From Mesorhizobium sp. DCY119 (GTDB taxonomy: Bacteria; Pseudomonadota; Alphaproteobacteria; Rhizobiales; Rhizobiaceae), in the NCBI RefSeq assembly GCF_003590645.1, contig NZ_CP031834.1, positions 4,402,501-4,466,500 of the forward strand: DNA of 64,000 nt. The letters run 5' to 3'. A program made the position numbers and the translations under genes. The notes below the pieces were generated by a model. That model was not told the origin of the DNA and searched no databases. It saw only the letters and a list, made by a program, of their open reading frames with translations. Shown in pieces: positions 17,529 to 26,789 of this stretch (position 1 is its first letter; every line of letters begins with the position of its first letter).

Positions 17529-17972
17529 TCAGGTCTTGTTCGGATCGGAAGGCTGAACGCCGGGCGTCTTGTTGTCCTGATCCAGATCCTTGGCGATGCC
17601 CATGAAGCGGCGCATGAAGCGTTCCATGTAGCCCATCGTCTTTTCGAATTCCTCGTCCGTGGGCAGCACGGATTTCGGGTTTATCAGCGGCGACTTCTCG
17701 AGCGCCGCGACCCGATCATCCAGCGCCTTCAGCTCCGATTGCAGGCGATCGGCCTGATCCTGATAGGCCTTGCGCTCATCGGCGGCGAGCTTGCAGACCA
17801 GTTGTCCCGCGCGCTCCTCGCAGATCGACATCTCGCCGGTCTGCGTGTCCATGCGGACATAGCCGCTTTCGGATTTCTCCAACCGGTAGCGTTCGGTGTC
17901 GGCGGCCTGCGCAGCGGAGGCTGCCAGCATTGCAACAGCCGCCGGGGCAATGATGGTGGTGATGAACCGCAT
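17529..17972 (-). CDS. Small secreted coiled-coil protein of unknown function
   Basis: A 147-residue protein with a clear signal peptide (hydrophobic core to AASAAQA, residue 23). The mature part has CEERAGQLVCKL (two cysteines that could form a disulfide), an alpha-helical coiled coil around DRLQSELKALDDRVAALEKS, and a charged tail EKTMGYMERFMRRFMGIAKDLD. ATG 17972 with GGAGGAAGTC before it is well supported; a longer frame to 18236 is discarded because it overlaps the divergent gene at 18087. Function unknown. Confidence 0.75.
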   Translation of the reverse strand: MRFITTIIAPAAVAMLAASAAQAADTERYRLEKSESGYVRMDTQTGEMSICEERAGQLVCKLAADERKAYQDQADRLQSELKALDDRVAALEKSPLINPKSVLPTDEEFEKTMGYMERFMRRFMGIAKDLDQDNKTPGVQPSDPNKT

Positions 17973-18086
17973 GACTTCCTCCAATCTTAAGCAGACCCGA
18001 CAGGCTGCACTTCGTTTACGCCGGAAATGGGGAGTAAACGGTTCGCCCGTCTTTCCCGTTCCGCGCTTTCGGACTATAGGGCGCGC

Positions 18087-18437
18087 ATGCAACAAACCAT
18101 TTACAAGATATGTCCTGAAGCGCTGTGGCGCGAGGCCGAAAAAACAGGCGTCTTTACCGGAGCGCCGATCGATCTTTCGGACGGCTTCATCCACTTCTCG
18201 ACCGCCGAACAGGCCGTGGAGACGGCAGCCAAGCATTTTTCAGGGCAAACCGACCTGCTGCTCATTGCCATCGACGACGCGAAGCTCGGCCCGGCGCTGA
18301 AATATGAAGTGTCGCGCGGCGGCGCGCTGTTTCCGCATCTCTACGCGCCGCTCGATCTTTCAAGCGTGCTGTGGGTGAAACCGCTGCCGCTCGGCGCCGA
18401 CGGCGCCCATCAATTCCCGCCGCTGGGGTCCGCATGA
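18087..18437 (+). CDS. DUF952 family protein
   Basis: A 116-residue protein of the DUF952 family: YKICPEALWREAEKTGVFTGA, DLSDGFIHFSTAEQ and the C-terminal FPHLYAPLDLSSV are the family's signature segments. Function not established. Its stop overlaps the pyrD start as ATGA, so the two are co-translated, an arrangement I recall as common in Rhizobiales. Confidence 0.85.
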   Translation: MQQTIYKICPEALWREAEKTGVFTGAPIDLSDGFIHFSTAEQAVETAAKHFSGQTDLLLIAIDDAKLGPALKYEVSRGGALFPHLYAPLDLSSVLWVKPLPLGADGAHQFPPLGSA

Positions 18438-19525
18438 GCCTTTTCGATACGCTTGGCCGCAATCTGCTCTTCACGCTGGACCCGGAAGCCGCGCACGGCC
18501 TTTCCATCAAGGCGCTGAGATGCGGTTTTCCGGTTCAGGGCCGGCCTGTCTCCGACAAGCGTCTTCACGTCAGCCTTTGCGGCATCGATTTTCCCAATCC
18601 GCTCGGCATGGCCGCCGGCTACGACAAGAATGCCGAGGTGCCGGATGCGCTGCTCGGCCTCGGCTTCGGTTTCGCCGAGGTCGGCACGGTCACGCCGCTT
18701 GCGCAGTCCGGCAATCCCAAGCCGCGCATTTTCCGCCTGACCCGCGACGACGCCGTCATCAACCGGCTCGGCTTCAACAATGAGGGGCATGAAGCTTGCG
18801 AAAAGCGGCTTGTGACGCGCGCCGGGCGGCCGGGTGTCGTCGGCGTCAATATCGGCGCCAACAAGGACAGCGCCGATCGCATCGCCGACTACGAGCTCGG
18901 GGTGAAGCGCTTTGCGCGCTACGCCTCCTATCTGACCGTTAACATCTCCTCGCCCAATACGCCCGGCCTGCGCAACATGCAGGCGCGCGAAAGCCTTGCC
19001 GAATTGCTCGGCCGCGTCGTGGCGGCGCGCGATGCGGTCACCCAGAACCAGCCACGGAAAACGCCGCTGTTCCTGAAGATCGCGCCGGACCTGCACGAGG
19101 CCGACCTGGAAGACATCGCCGCCGAGGTGACGGAAAAGGCAGTCGAGGGCGTCATCGTTTCCAACACGACGATCACCCGCCCTCGCCTCGCAAGCAGCGC
19201 CCATACCGGCGAGACCGGCGGCCTTTCGGGAAAGCCGCTGTTCGAACGCTCGACGATCGTTCTGGCGAAGATGCGCAGGCTGCTCGGACCGCAGGTGGCC
19301 ATCATCGGCGTCGGCGGCGTCGATTCGACGGAGAACGCGCTTGAGAAAATCCGCGCGGGTGCTGATCTCGTGCAGCTCTATACCAGCATGATCTACGCCG
19401 GACCGTCGCTGCCGGGAAAGATCGTCAAGGGCATGGCGCAGTTCGCAGCGTCCGAAGGCATCGCCAGCTTCCGCGATCTGCGCGATGCGCGGCTGGCGCA
19501 GTGGGCCGACCGTCCGCTCGATTAA
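18434..19525 (+). CDS. pyrD: Dihydroorotate dehydrogenase (quinone), class 2
   Basis: A 363-residue membrane-associated flavoprotein oxidising dihydroorotate to orotate in pyrimidine synthesis. The N-terminal amphipathic helix (LFDTLGRNLLFTLDPEAAHG) that reaches the quinone pool marks class 2. FMN and substrate motifs are NPLGMAAGYDKNAE, GFGFAEVGTVTP, NRLGFNNEG, VNISSPNTPGLRNMQ with the catalytic serine, SNTT, and GVGGVDSTENA. Start at ATG 18434 overlaps the DUF952 stop. Confidence 0.96.
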   Translation: MSLFDTLGRNLLFTLDPEAAHGLSIKALRCGFPVQGRPVSDKRLHVSLCGIDFPNPLGMAAGYDKNAEVPDALLGLGFGFAEVGTVTPLAQSGNPKPRIFRLTRDDAVINRLGFNNEGHEACEKRLVTRAGRPGVVGVNIGANKDSADRIADYELGVKRFARYASYLTVNISSPNTPGLRNMQARESLAELLGRVVAARDAVTQNQPRKTPLFLKIAPDLHEADLEDIAAEVTEKAVEGVIVSNTTITRPRLASSAHTGETGGLSGKPLFERSTIVLAKMRRLLGPQVAIIGVGGVDSTENALEKIRAGADLVQLYTSMIYAGPSLPGKIVKGMAQFAASEGIASFRDLRDARLAQWADRPLD

Positions 19526-19588
19526 TCAGGCAATAGTTTTGCGCATGTCGTCATCGCAAAACCGCTGCACAGTTTTGCGCGCCATACG

Positions 19589-20929
19589 TCAGACGAAGGT
19601 TGCGCGCACAGATCGCGGCATTGCCGCCAGCAGGCTCAATCCGCGCGTGATGAGAAAGACGTGGAGCGCCGCCCAAAGGCCGTGATTGCCGAAATAGCGG
19701 CCGAGCAGCAGAAGTGCTGCGACGAAGGCCGCAAACGATAAGAGCATCATGTTGCGCATGTCGCGCGACCAGGTCGCTCCGATGAAGACACCGTCCATCT
19801 GGAATGCCAGAACGCCGCTCACCGCCGTCAGTGCGGCCCACGGCAAATAGGCCGAAGCCTCTGCGCGCACGTCTGCCGCTGTGGTGATGATGGCGACCAG
19901 TTGGTCTCCGAACAGAAGCACGATGATGGTGACGGCGCCCGCCATGGCGAAACCCCATATCAGCGTCAGCCTGACTGCCCGCTGGAACGCCGGCAGGTAG
20001 CGCGCCCCGACCGCCCTGCCCGCCAGTTGCTCGGCTGCGGTGGCAAAGCCGTCGAGAAAATAGCCCGCCACGAGGAAGAAGTGCATGAGCACTGCATTGG
20101 CGGCGAGTGTCAGCGTGCCAAGTTGCGCGCCCTGCCGCGTGAACAGCGTAAACGCGCCCATCAGCACGAAAGAGCGGATCATGATGTCGCCGTTGAGCGC
20201 CAGCATGCGCCGCATGGCGGCGCTGCTGAAGGTGCGCCGCCACGGCATGTCCGGCATCGGGTGGAAGCGGCGGAGAATGACCGCCAGGCCGACCAGCGTT
20301 GCGACGACCTCGCCACAGACCGTGCCCCAGGCAACGCCTTCGACGCCCCAGCCGAGATGAAGGCCGAACCAGATCGAAAGCACGATGTTCACGCCGTTCA
20401 GCAGAAGCTGAAGCATCAGGCCACGGCTCGCCTCGCCGCGCCCGAGGAAGTAGCCAAGGATGGCGTAGTTCAGCAGCGATGCCGGGGCCGACAGCAGGCG
20501 TATGCGGATGTATGTGTCCATCGCTTGCGTGACGCGCGGTTCCGCCCCCATGAACCATTCGCCGGCGGAAGCGATAAGCGGCGCAAGCAGTATCAGCACG
20601 ACTCCGGCAACCACGGCGATGGCCGCCGCCCGCCAGAAGACCGCCCGTTGTTCCAGCGAATCATCGCGTCCGAACGCTTGCGCGACCAGGCCGGTCGTGC
20701 CCGAGCGCAGGAAATTGAAGGTGGTGAAGACGACGTCGAAAATGATCGCGCCGGCGGCCAATCCGCCGAGCAGGGCGGCATCGCCGAACTGTCCGACGAC
20801 CGCCGTATCGACGAGGCCTAGCAGCGGCGTGGTCAGATAGGCGAGCATCATCGGAATGGCGATCGTCAGCACGAGGCGGTTGTTGACGTCAAAAGCCCTC
20901 GGGCTGGTCGCCGTTGATACCTGATCCAT
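19589..20929 (-). CDS. MATE-family multidrug/DinF-like exporter
   Basis: A 446-residue integral membrane protein with about 12 hydrophobic segments in two similar halves. LTIAIPMMLAYLTTPLLGLVDTAVVGQFGD near the N-terminus and the matching AANAVLMHFFLVAGYFLDGFATAAEQLAGRAVGA are MATE signatures, closest in pattern to the DinF subgroup. It probably expels cationic or toxic small molecules using a sodium or proton gradient. ATG 20929 is preferred; an in-frame ATG at 20992 would add a hydrophilic tail. Divergent from the deacetylase-like gene. Confidence 0.88.
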   Translation of the reverse strand: MDQVSTATSPRAFDVNNRLVLTIAIPMMLAYLTTPLLGLVDTAVVGQFGDAALLGGLAAGAIIFDVVFTTFNFLRSGTTGLVAQAFGRDDSLEQRAVFWRAAAIAVVAGVVLILLAPLIASAGEWFMGAEPRVTQAMDTYIRIRLLSAPASLLNYAILGYFLGRGEASRGLMLQLLLNGVNIVLSIWFGLHLGWGVEGVAWGTVCGEVVATLVGLAVILRRFHPMPDMPWRRTFSSAAMRRMLALNGDIMIRSFVLMGAFTLFTRQGAQLGTLTLAANAVLMHFFLVAGYFLDGFATAAEQLAGRAVGARYLPAFQRAVRLTLIWGFAMAGAVTIIVLLFGDQLVAIITTAADVRAEASAYLPWAALTAVSGVLAFQMDGVFIGATWSRDMRNMMLLSFAAFVAALLLLGRYFGNHGLWAALHVFLITRGLSLLAAMPRSVRATFV

Positions 20930-21080
20930 TCCGGGTCTTTCACTGCTGGCCTGATGCTGGCGCTGGACGCGATCTGAACCATTCCGCATCACCGGCGCAA
21001 GCGGCTGATGTCAGGAGACTTTTGATGCAGGAGCGATATTGCCGCTTCCTTTCTGCTGGATCGCATTGCAAGAAACGACG

Positions 21081-21983
21081 ATGCCGCTCCAGATCGTTCA
21101 TCATCCCGACTACGATGCCGGATTTCCGTCGACCCATCGGTTTCCCATGAGCAAGTATCCGCTGCTCATGGAGGAGTTGACCCGGCGGGGTCTCGTGTCG
21201 GACGGCGATCTGCATCTCACCGATCCCGCGCCTGCGGAGTGGCTGACGCTGGCGCATGACGGTGTCTATGTGGATCAGGTGATCGCCTGTGCCGTGCCCG
21301 CGCAAATTGAGCGCGACATCGGCTTTCCCATCGTCGAACGCGTGTCGCGCCGCGCCCAGCTTGCGGCCGGCGGTACGGTTCTGGCGGCGCGGCTGGCGCT
21401 GGAGCACGGCATCGCCTGCAACACCGCCGGCGGCAGCCATCATGCGCGACGCGCCCAGGGCGCCGGCTTCTGCACTTTCAACGACGTGGCGGTGGCCTCA
21501 CTCGTGCTGCTGTCGGAAGGCCTAGTCGCCAACATCCTCATCGTCGATCTCGACGTGCACCAGGGCGATGGCACGGCCGACATTTTGCAGCCGGAGCCGC
21601 GCGTCTTCACCTTTTCTATGCACGGCGAGCGTAACTATCCCAATCAGAAGATCGCCTCCGATCTCGATGTCGCCTTGCCGGACGGCACGGGTGATGCCGC
21701 CTATCTCGAAACGCTTCGGGAGGTGCTGCCGGCGCTGTCGGAAAAGGCCGATTGGGATCTCGTCTTCTACAATGCCGGTGTCGACCCGCACGCCGATGAC
21801 CGCCTTGGGCGGCTTGCGCTGACCGATGACGGCCTACGCCAGCGCGACCTGACGGTGATCGGCCATTTCCGTGAGCGCGGCATTCCGGTCTGCGGGGTTA
21901 TCGGCGGCGGTTATTCCAAAGACGTGCCGGCACTTGCTGCCCGCCACGCCATACTCTTCGAAGTAGCCTCAGGCTTTGCCTGA
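21081..21983 (+). CDS. Histone deacetylase-family hydrolase
   Basis: A 300-residue arginase/deacetylase-fold enzyme. His120-His121 (GGSHHARRAQGAGFC) is the catalytic pair, and Asp158, His160 (DLDVHQGDGT) plus the later DP-containing NAGVDPHADD supply zinc ligands. Bacterial relatives deacetylate acetylpolyamines, acetoin-related proteins or small amides; the real substrate is unknown. ATG 21081 is used because residues 5 onward (IVHHPDYDAGFPSTHRFP) begin the family alignment. Confidence 0.9.
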   Translation: MPLQIVHHPDYDAGFPSTHRFPMSKYPLLMEELTRRGLVSDGDLHLTDPAPAEWLTLAHDGVYVDQVIACAVPAQIERDIGFPIVERVSRRAQLAAGGTVLAARLALEHGIACNTAGGSHHARRAQGAGFCTFNDVAVASLVLLSEGLVANILIVDLDVHQGDGTADILQPEPRVFTFSMHGERNYPNQKIASDLDVALPDGTGDAAYLETLREVLPALSEKADWDLVFYNAGVDPHADDRLGRLALTDDGLRQRDLTVIGHFRERGIPVCGVIGGGYSKDVPALAARHAILFEVASGFA

Positions 21984-21985
21984 CA

Positions 21986-22249
21986 TCACTTGCGGTAGCT
22001 GAACAGCCGCAACAGGAGGAAGGCCGGAATGACGATCGCCGCGCCCAGGATGAAGTAACCGACGAAGCGGTCGATCGCCCGGAAGCCCATGTTCCACAGC
22101 TGCAGGATCGAATCGCGTATCTGGTAGAACACGTCATAAGGCGACCAGCCGAAGAAGCTCATGACGATGCCGACCAGGAACGAAACCACGACGAGCTTGA
22201 GAAAAACCCGAAGCGGGCTGTCTCCAAGAAAGCGCGTAAGTCCGGACAC
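21986..22249 (-). CDS. Small two-helix membrane protein (probably DUF6460)
   Basis: An 87-residue protein with two hydrophobic helices (FLKLVVVSFLVGIVMSFFG and FVGYFILGAAIVIPAFLLL) separated by a WSPYDVFYQIRDSILQLWNMG segment. The pattern agrees with a small family widespread in Rhizobiales that I believe is DUF6460. Function unknown. Convergent with the deacetylase gene, 2 bases apart. Confidence 0.7.
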   Translation of the reverse strand: MSGLTRFLGDSPLRVFLKLVVVSFLVGIVMSFFGWSPYDVFYQIRDSILQLWNMGFRAIDRFVGYFILGAAIVIPAFLLLRLFSYRK

Positions 22250-22387
22250 TATGGTTCTCCTGCGATTCGCTTTCGCGTTGCCGTCCTGCCGAAATACGCA
22301 CTTGTTGCGTGGCGTTCAAGGTGAATGCCTGTCAGGCCTCGTTTAGCGATTGCCGATTGGCGCTTCACCGTGATATCGAAGCCATAT

Positions 22388-22461
22388 GCGGGTATGATGT
22401 AATGGTAGCTTGTCAGCTTCCCAAGCTGAACGCGAGGGTTCGATTCCCTCTACCCGCTCCA
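22388..22461 (+). tRNA. tRNA-Gly, anticodon CCC
   Basis: Acceptor GCGGGTA pairs with TACCCGC; discriminator T and an encoded CCA follow. The anticodon arm TCAGC-TTCCCAA-GCTGA carries anticodon CCC at loop positions 3-5, reading GGG. The T-arm contains GAGGGTTCGATTCCCTC. A dispersed repeat element starts 20 bases downstream. Confidence 0.97.
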
Positions 22462-22481
22462 GCTTTTCAGCGCGGCCTTTT

Positions 22482-22624
22482 AGAGACCGCTTGATAATTC
22501 GTCCTGCCGAGGCATATGGCGTGGTTTTGGAGAACCGGAGGGAGCGTACATTTAGTACGTGAGTACCGGAAGCGCAGAAAACTGCGTCAGATGGCCGGCA
22601 GGGTAGAATTAGCGAGCAGTCTCT
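22482..22624. repeat. Dispersed inverted-repeat element, copy 1 (143 bp)
   Basis: Starts AGAGACCGCTTGATAA and ends GAATTAGCGAGCAGTCTCT; the ends are imperfect inverted repeats of about 28 bases also containing CCTGCCG/CCGGCAGG. Nearly identical in length and inner sequence to the copy at 56717. The inner part holds GCATATGGCGTGGTTTT and GAAGCGCAGAAAACTGCG, which can pair as a second stem. Its last base is the A of the TGA stop of the dehydratase gene (complement of 22624-22626). Confidence 0.9.
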
Positions 22625-24495
22625 CAAGGCTTGATGAAATCGAACAATATGCTGCGTGCCGCGGCCTCGTCATTGGCGTCGACGGCCGCCTTGAGTTTCT
22701 CCAAAGCAGCGGGCACATCGCGATCTTCCATGCTGGAGCGCTTGGCCCGCATGATTTTCGGATGAAGGGTCGGCAGGGCCGTCGCTTCATCGTAAAAGAG
22801 TTCCTCGAACATTTTTTCTCCGGGCCGCGCACCCGTAATGATGATCTCGATGTCGCCTTCCGGGTGCTGCTGGTCCCGTACCGAAAATCCGGCCAGCCGG
22901 ATCATGTTCTCCGCCAGTTCCTGAATGCGCACCGGCGTTCCCATCTCAAGCAGGAACACGTCGCCGCCTTCCGACAGCGCCGCCGCCTGCACGATCAATT
23001 CCGCTGCCTCGTAGATCGACATGAAATAGCGCGTCATGCGCGTGTCGGTCACCGTGACCGGACCGCCTGCCGCGATCTGCTCCTTGAAAACCGGCACGAC
23101 CGAGCCGTTGGAACCAAGCACATTGCCGAAGCGCACCGCACAAAAGCGGGTGCCCTCGCCTCGTTCGTGGAAAGCCAATGACTGCTCCCGCAGGATCAGT
23201 TCCGCCCAGCGCTTTGTCGCGCCCATGACGTTGGTCGGGCGCACGGCCTTGTCGCTGGAAATCAGCACGAAATTCTTCACGCCGTTGTCGACTGCGGCCT
23301 GCGTCACCGTCATCGTGCCGAAGACATTGTTCCTGATGCCTTCGATCGCATTGGCCTCGACCAGCGGCACATGCTTGTGCGCCGCTGCGTGAAAGATGAC
23401 CTCGACATCGTTGTTCCTGATCGCGCGCCCGATGCTTACTTCATCGGTGACGGAGGCAAGGACCGGCACGATGGGGCAGGAAGTCTTTCGGGTAAGTTCC
23501 TGATCGATGCGATAGAGCGCAAACTCGTTTGCTTCGTAAAGAACCAGCTTGGCAGGCGCCCAGCGCACGATGAGGCGGCACAGTTCCGATCCGATCGATC
23601 CGCCCGCACCGGTAACGAGGATGTTTTTCCCCTCGATCATATTACGGAGCAGGCGGGCGTCGGCGGGCACCGACGAGCGGCCCAGAAGCTCATCGATATC
23701 GATCTCGCGGATCTGGTTGACCAGATACTTGCCCGCGACAAGATCGGTGATCGGCGGCAGGGTGCGGATGCGGAGCGGATACTGGCTGAGGTTGGCGACA
23801 ATGGCCTGCCGGCGGGCCACGCTGATCGACGGCATGGACAGGACCACTTCCTTGATCCCGTTATTGTCGATCAGCGTCTGGATCTGGTTGGGCGAAAAGA
23901 CACGGATGCCGGCTACATCCCTGCCTCTCAGGGAAGAATTGTCATCGAGAAATCCGGCAATGATGATCGTACCCTGGCTGAGCAGGCTTGTGGCCAGCTG
24001 CGATCCTGCATTGCCGGCGCCATAGATGAGTATCTGACTATTCAGGGGAGCCTTGTTGCCCGACGGAGCCAGAAGCAACCGCTTGGCTGCAAACCGGGTT
24101 CCGCCGATCGCGAACGTCCCGAGTATCCAGTAGATCAGCGGAACCGAGCGTGGAACGACAGCGCTACCTGCCATTTCGGTAACGAAAATCACGAAGACCC
24201 AGGCAAGTGCTGCCAGCGTCATGGCTTGCAGAACGGTCCATATCGCCCGTTCGGGCAGGTATCTGATCACCGCACGGTAGAGGCCGATGCGTATGAAGAT
24301 CGGCACGGCCAGCACAGGCGCTACGAGCATGATCATGATCTGCTCGCTGCCGCTCGGCACGAACAGGCGGTTCAGTCTCAGCGAGTAGCTCGCCCACAGA
24401 ACGAACAGAAGCACGACGATATCGAATGCGATCAGGATGCCGCGCTTGGCCCGGCGCGGCAAGATACTGATCGTCGTGCGGAGTCTACTTACCAT
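22624..24495 (-). CDS. Nucleotide-sugar 4,6-dehydratase, membrane-anchored (WbpM/WreQ-like)
   Basis: A 623-residue polysaccharide protein: four N-terminal membrane helices, a first Rossmann domain (ILIYGAGNAGSQLA) and a catalytic extended SDR domain (ILVTGAGGSIGSELCRLIV). In the catalytic segment SSDKAVRPTNVMGATKR a methionine replaces the usual SDR tyrosine, the hallmark of long WbpM/CapD-type UDP-GlcNAc 4,6-dehydratases. With the next two genes it forms the set that makes and transfers QuiNAc-1-phosphate. The frame opens at a TTG (24519); ATG 24495 is taken, overlapping the upstream gene by 11 bases. A repeat element provides the final base of its stop codon. Confidence 0.85.
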   Translation of the reverse strand: MVSRLRTTISILPRRAKRGILIAFDIVVLLFVLWASYSLRLNRLFVPSGSEQIMIMLVAPVLAVPIFIRIGLYRAVIRYLPERAIWTVLQAMTLAALAWVFVIFVTEMAGSAVVPRSVPLIYWILGTFAIGGTRFAAKRLLLAPSGNKAPLNSQILIYGAGNAGSQLATSLLSQGTIIIAGFLDDNSSLRGRDVAGIRVFSPNQIQTLIDNNGIKEVVLSMPSISVARRQAIVANLSQYPLRIRTLPPITDLVAGKYLVNQIREIDIDELLGRSSVPADARLLRNMIEGKNILVTGAGGSIGSELCRLIVRWAPAKLVLYEANEFALYRIDQELTRKTSCPIVPVLASVTDEVSIGRAIRNNDVEVIFHAAAHKHVPLVEANAIEGIRNNVFGTMTVTQAAVDNGVKNFVLISSDKAVRPTNVMGATKRWAELILREQSLAFHERGEGTRFCAVRFGNVLGSNGSVVPVFKEQIAAGGPVTVTDTRMTRYFMSIYEAAELIVQAAALSEGGDVFLLEMGTPVRIQELAENMIRLAGFSVRDQQHPEGDIEIIITGARPGEKMFEELFYDEATALPTLHPKIMRAKRSSMEDRDVPAALEKLKAAVDANDEAAARSILFDFIKP

Positions 24496-25498
24496 CTTCA
24501 GAACGTCCCGCTCCGGCAAAACATGCCGAAATCCCCAAACCCAGATAGGCGACAGCTACCAGCAGCCAGGCTTCCTGCGGCCGGCCGTTTGCCGCAAAGG
24601 CCAGCGGCACCACAAATAGCAGATTCACCCCCGTGTAAATCAGCGTTGCCGAGCGGTGCGATGCAAGGCGACGCGCCAAATGCTGATAGGCATGCTGGCG
24701 ATGGCCGGCCCACCAGCGTTCACGGTTGAGGATACGTCTCAGAAGCGTGACCGTGGCATCGCAGACAAAAGCTGCCGCAAGCACCGCCCATGTCTGATAG
24801 GACAGCCAGCCCGCCGAGATCGACAGCAGCGCCAGCGCGAAAATCATGAAGGCGAGATAGTTGCTACCGGCATCGCCCATGAAGATGCGGGCCGGTGGAA
24901 AGTTCATGCCCAGAAAGCCGGTGGTCGCAGCCGCCACGGCCAGCATCCACCACCACACCGGGCCGGCCGGAATGCCGGTCAAATGTGGCGAGCACAGAAC
25001 GGCGGCCGCCAGCAGCATGACAATTCCCTGCATGCCCGCCAATCCGTCGATGCCGTCCATGAAATTGAAGAGATTGATCCACCACAGGCCGACGAAAGCT
25101 ATGGCGGCCAGCAGCGGCCAGCCGGAAATCGTCACTCCGAAGACTTCAATCGCAGGAAGCGGTGCCATGGTCGCAATCAGAATGCAGATCAGCAGCATCT
25201 GGATCGGAAACCGCAATGCCGATCGCAGGCTGACAATATCGTCGAGCAGGCCAAGCATGGCGAATGCCAGCGAAAGCAGCAGAATGGTCCAGAGCGGAGA
25301 GCCGGATTGCCATGCCACCCAAACGCCGAAGATGGACGCGGTCAGGGCGATACCGACGCCACCGCCGGTCGGCGTGGGACGAACATGCGAGGATCGTTCG
25401 TTCGGTGCCTGCACAAGGCGAAGTTGGACTGCATTACGCCTCACGAAAGCCGTAGCAGCCCATGCCGCTACTCCGCAAAGCACGACGAACAATATCAA
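24485..25498 (-). CDS. Polyprenyl-phosphate sugar-1-phosphate transferase (WecA/WreU/WbpL-like)
   Basis: A 337-residue enzyme with about ten membrane helices and the MraY/WecA motifs LLDDIVSLR, NLFNFMDGIDG, FMGDAGSN and HRQHAYQHL. It loads a UDP-HexNAc sugar onto undecaprenyl phosphate to begin O-antigen or other surface glycan assembly. The position between the reductase (25614) and dehydratase (24495) genes mirrors wreV-wreU-wreQ and wbpV-wbpL-wbpM, so UDP-QuiNAc is the probable donor. Start appears to be TTG at 25498; no ATG in frame gives a full first helix. Confidence 0.87.
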   Translation of the reverse strand: MILFVVLCGVAAWAATAFVRRNAVQLRLVQAPNERSSHVRPTPTGGGVGIALTASIFGVWVAWQSGSPLWTILLLSLAFAMLGLLDDIVSLRSALRFPIQMLLICILIATMAPLPAIEVFGVTISGWPLLAAIAFVGLWWINLFNFMDGIDGLAGMQGIVMLLAAAVLCSPHLTGIPAGPVWWWMLAVAAATTGFLGMNFPPARIFMGDAGSNYLAFMIFALALLSISAGWLSYQTWAVLAAAFVCDATVTLLRRILNRERWWAGHRQHAYQHLARRLASHRSATLIYTGVNLLFVVPLAFAANGRPQEAWLLVAVAYLGLGISACFAGAGRSEDGK

Positions 25499-25613
25499 AT
25501 CATCTTGTCCCGGTTACCCTCGACTGACCTCGTAATGCTGGCGGCGCTGGAAGTCCAGATTGTTTACCGACAAGGCACAGGAGAGATGATCGAACATCTT
25601 TGTTCGCAGATTC

Positions 25614-26615
25614 TTAAAGCCTTTGTTCCCGCCGATAGTATTCGACGGTCTGACGCAGTCCTTCGTCAACGCTGACCGGCGGCGTCCAGCCGAGCAGCCG
25701 TCGCGTCTCCTCGACGTCCATGCGAAGCGAGCCGCACAGCCTGCGGGCTATTTCGCCCTTGCCGAGGAGGCCCGCCAGAGCAGAAAGCATACCAGGCGGC
25801 ACGGAGATCAGACGGTTTGATCGGCCCATGATTGCATAGAGACGGCGCAGAAGGTCGGAAGTCGAAAGGTCTTCGCCATCTCCAGCGAGGATCACCTTTC
25901 CGGCTGCATCCGGATGTTGCGTGCACAGCAGGACAAGGTCGACGAGATTGGGCAGCGCCACCAGCGTGCGCCGATTGTTCACCGCGCCAAGCGGCAGCGG
26001 CACGCCGCGATCGACCCATCGCATCATGTTCAGGAAATTCGCCTTCACGCCCGGGCCATAGACCAGCGGTGGACGCACGATCACGATCTCCATTCCCTGT
26101 CGCGCACCCAGCTCGACAAGCCCGGTTTCGGCCTCCAGTTTGGAGATCGCATAGGGGTCGGAAGGTTGGGGCCTATCGGATGCCCGAAATGCCTGTCCGG
26201 GAGCGGATTCCTCGCCATTGACCTTGATGGTGCTCAGGAACACGAAGCGCTTGACGCCTGCCGCAGCAGCCTGCCGGGCCAACGCCAGCGTGCCTTCGAC
26301 ATTGACGCGCCGGTACTCAGTGAGCGGATCGCCGGAACGATCGTTCAAGATATGAACCCGCGCTGCCGCATGAATGACGACGTCGAGACCCTGCAGAAAG
26401 GACGACCAGTCGGTTTCGCGAGAAAGATCGCCGACGATGGCCGGACGAACTTGCGGCGGCAAGCCCGAAGGTGCCGATCCACGGTAGGCGGCCGTGCAGG
26501 AATTTTTCGTCTCAGCGATTTGCCTGACCAAAGCCCGGCCGACAAAACCCGACGCGCCGGTCACGCCAACGCTCAATCGCGGTACTTGCGACCTTTCCTC
26601 AATCGATCCGGGCAT
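25614..26615 (-). CDS. NAD-dependent nucleotide-sugar epimerase/4-reductase (WbpV/WreV-like)
   Basis: A 333-residue extended SDR. N-terminal VGVTGASGFVGRALV binds the nucleotide; catalytic STIKVNGE and YAISK supply the Ser/Thr and Tyr/Lys. The STIKVNGE motif and its neighbours suggest the WbpV/WreV group that reduces the 4-keto intermediate to UDP-QuiNAc, rather than a true 4-epimerase. ATG 26615 is one codon inside a TTG. Promoter-proximal gene of the three-gene minus-strand set ending at 22624. Confidence 0.8.
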   Translation of the reverse strand: MPGSIEERSQVPRLSVGVTGASGFVGRALVRQIAETKNSCTAAYRGSAPSGLPPQVRPAIVGDLSRETDWSSFLQGLDVVIHAAARVHILNDRSGDPLTEYRRVNVEGTLALARQAAAAGVKRFVFLSTIKVNGEESAPGQAFRASDRPQPSDPYAISKLEAETGLVELGARQGMEIVIVRPPLVYGPGVKANFLNMMRWVDRGVPLPLGAVNNRRTLVALPNLVDLVLLCTQHPDAAGKVILAGDGEDLSTSDLLRRLYAIMGRSNRLISVPPGMLSALAGLLGKGEIARRLCGSLRMDVEETRRLLGWTPPVSVDEGLRQTVEYYRREQRL

Positions 26616-26789
26616 CAAGCGGCGGCCTTGCTTTGCGACATCGCTGTCGGTCTAGCGCAGCCATGGGGGCCATGCTAGTGCAGCGAGCCATGAAACACTT
26701 CGCGCTATGTCACGGAAAGCACTTGGATTCTGCGCCGTTTCCCCTCAGCGCGACGGGTATGGGGCACCCAGACGAATGACTGCAAAGGC

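Noticed and set aside
22388-22461. tRNA-Gly as the integration site of the mobile element
   Set aside because: The integrase lies 35 kb away and no fragment of this tRNA is seen near 57331 or the window end.
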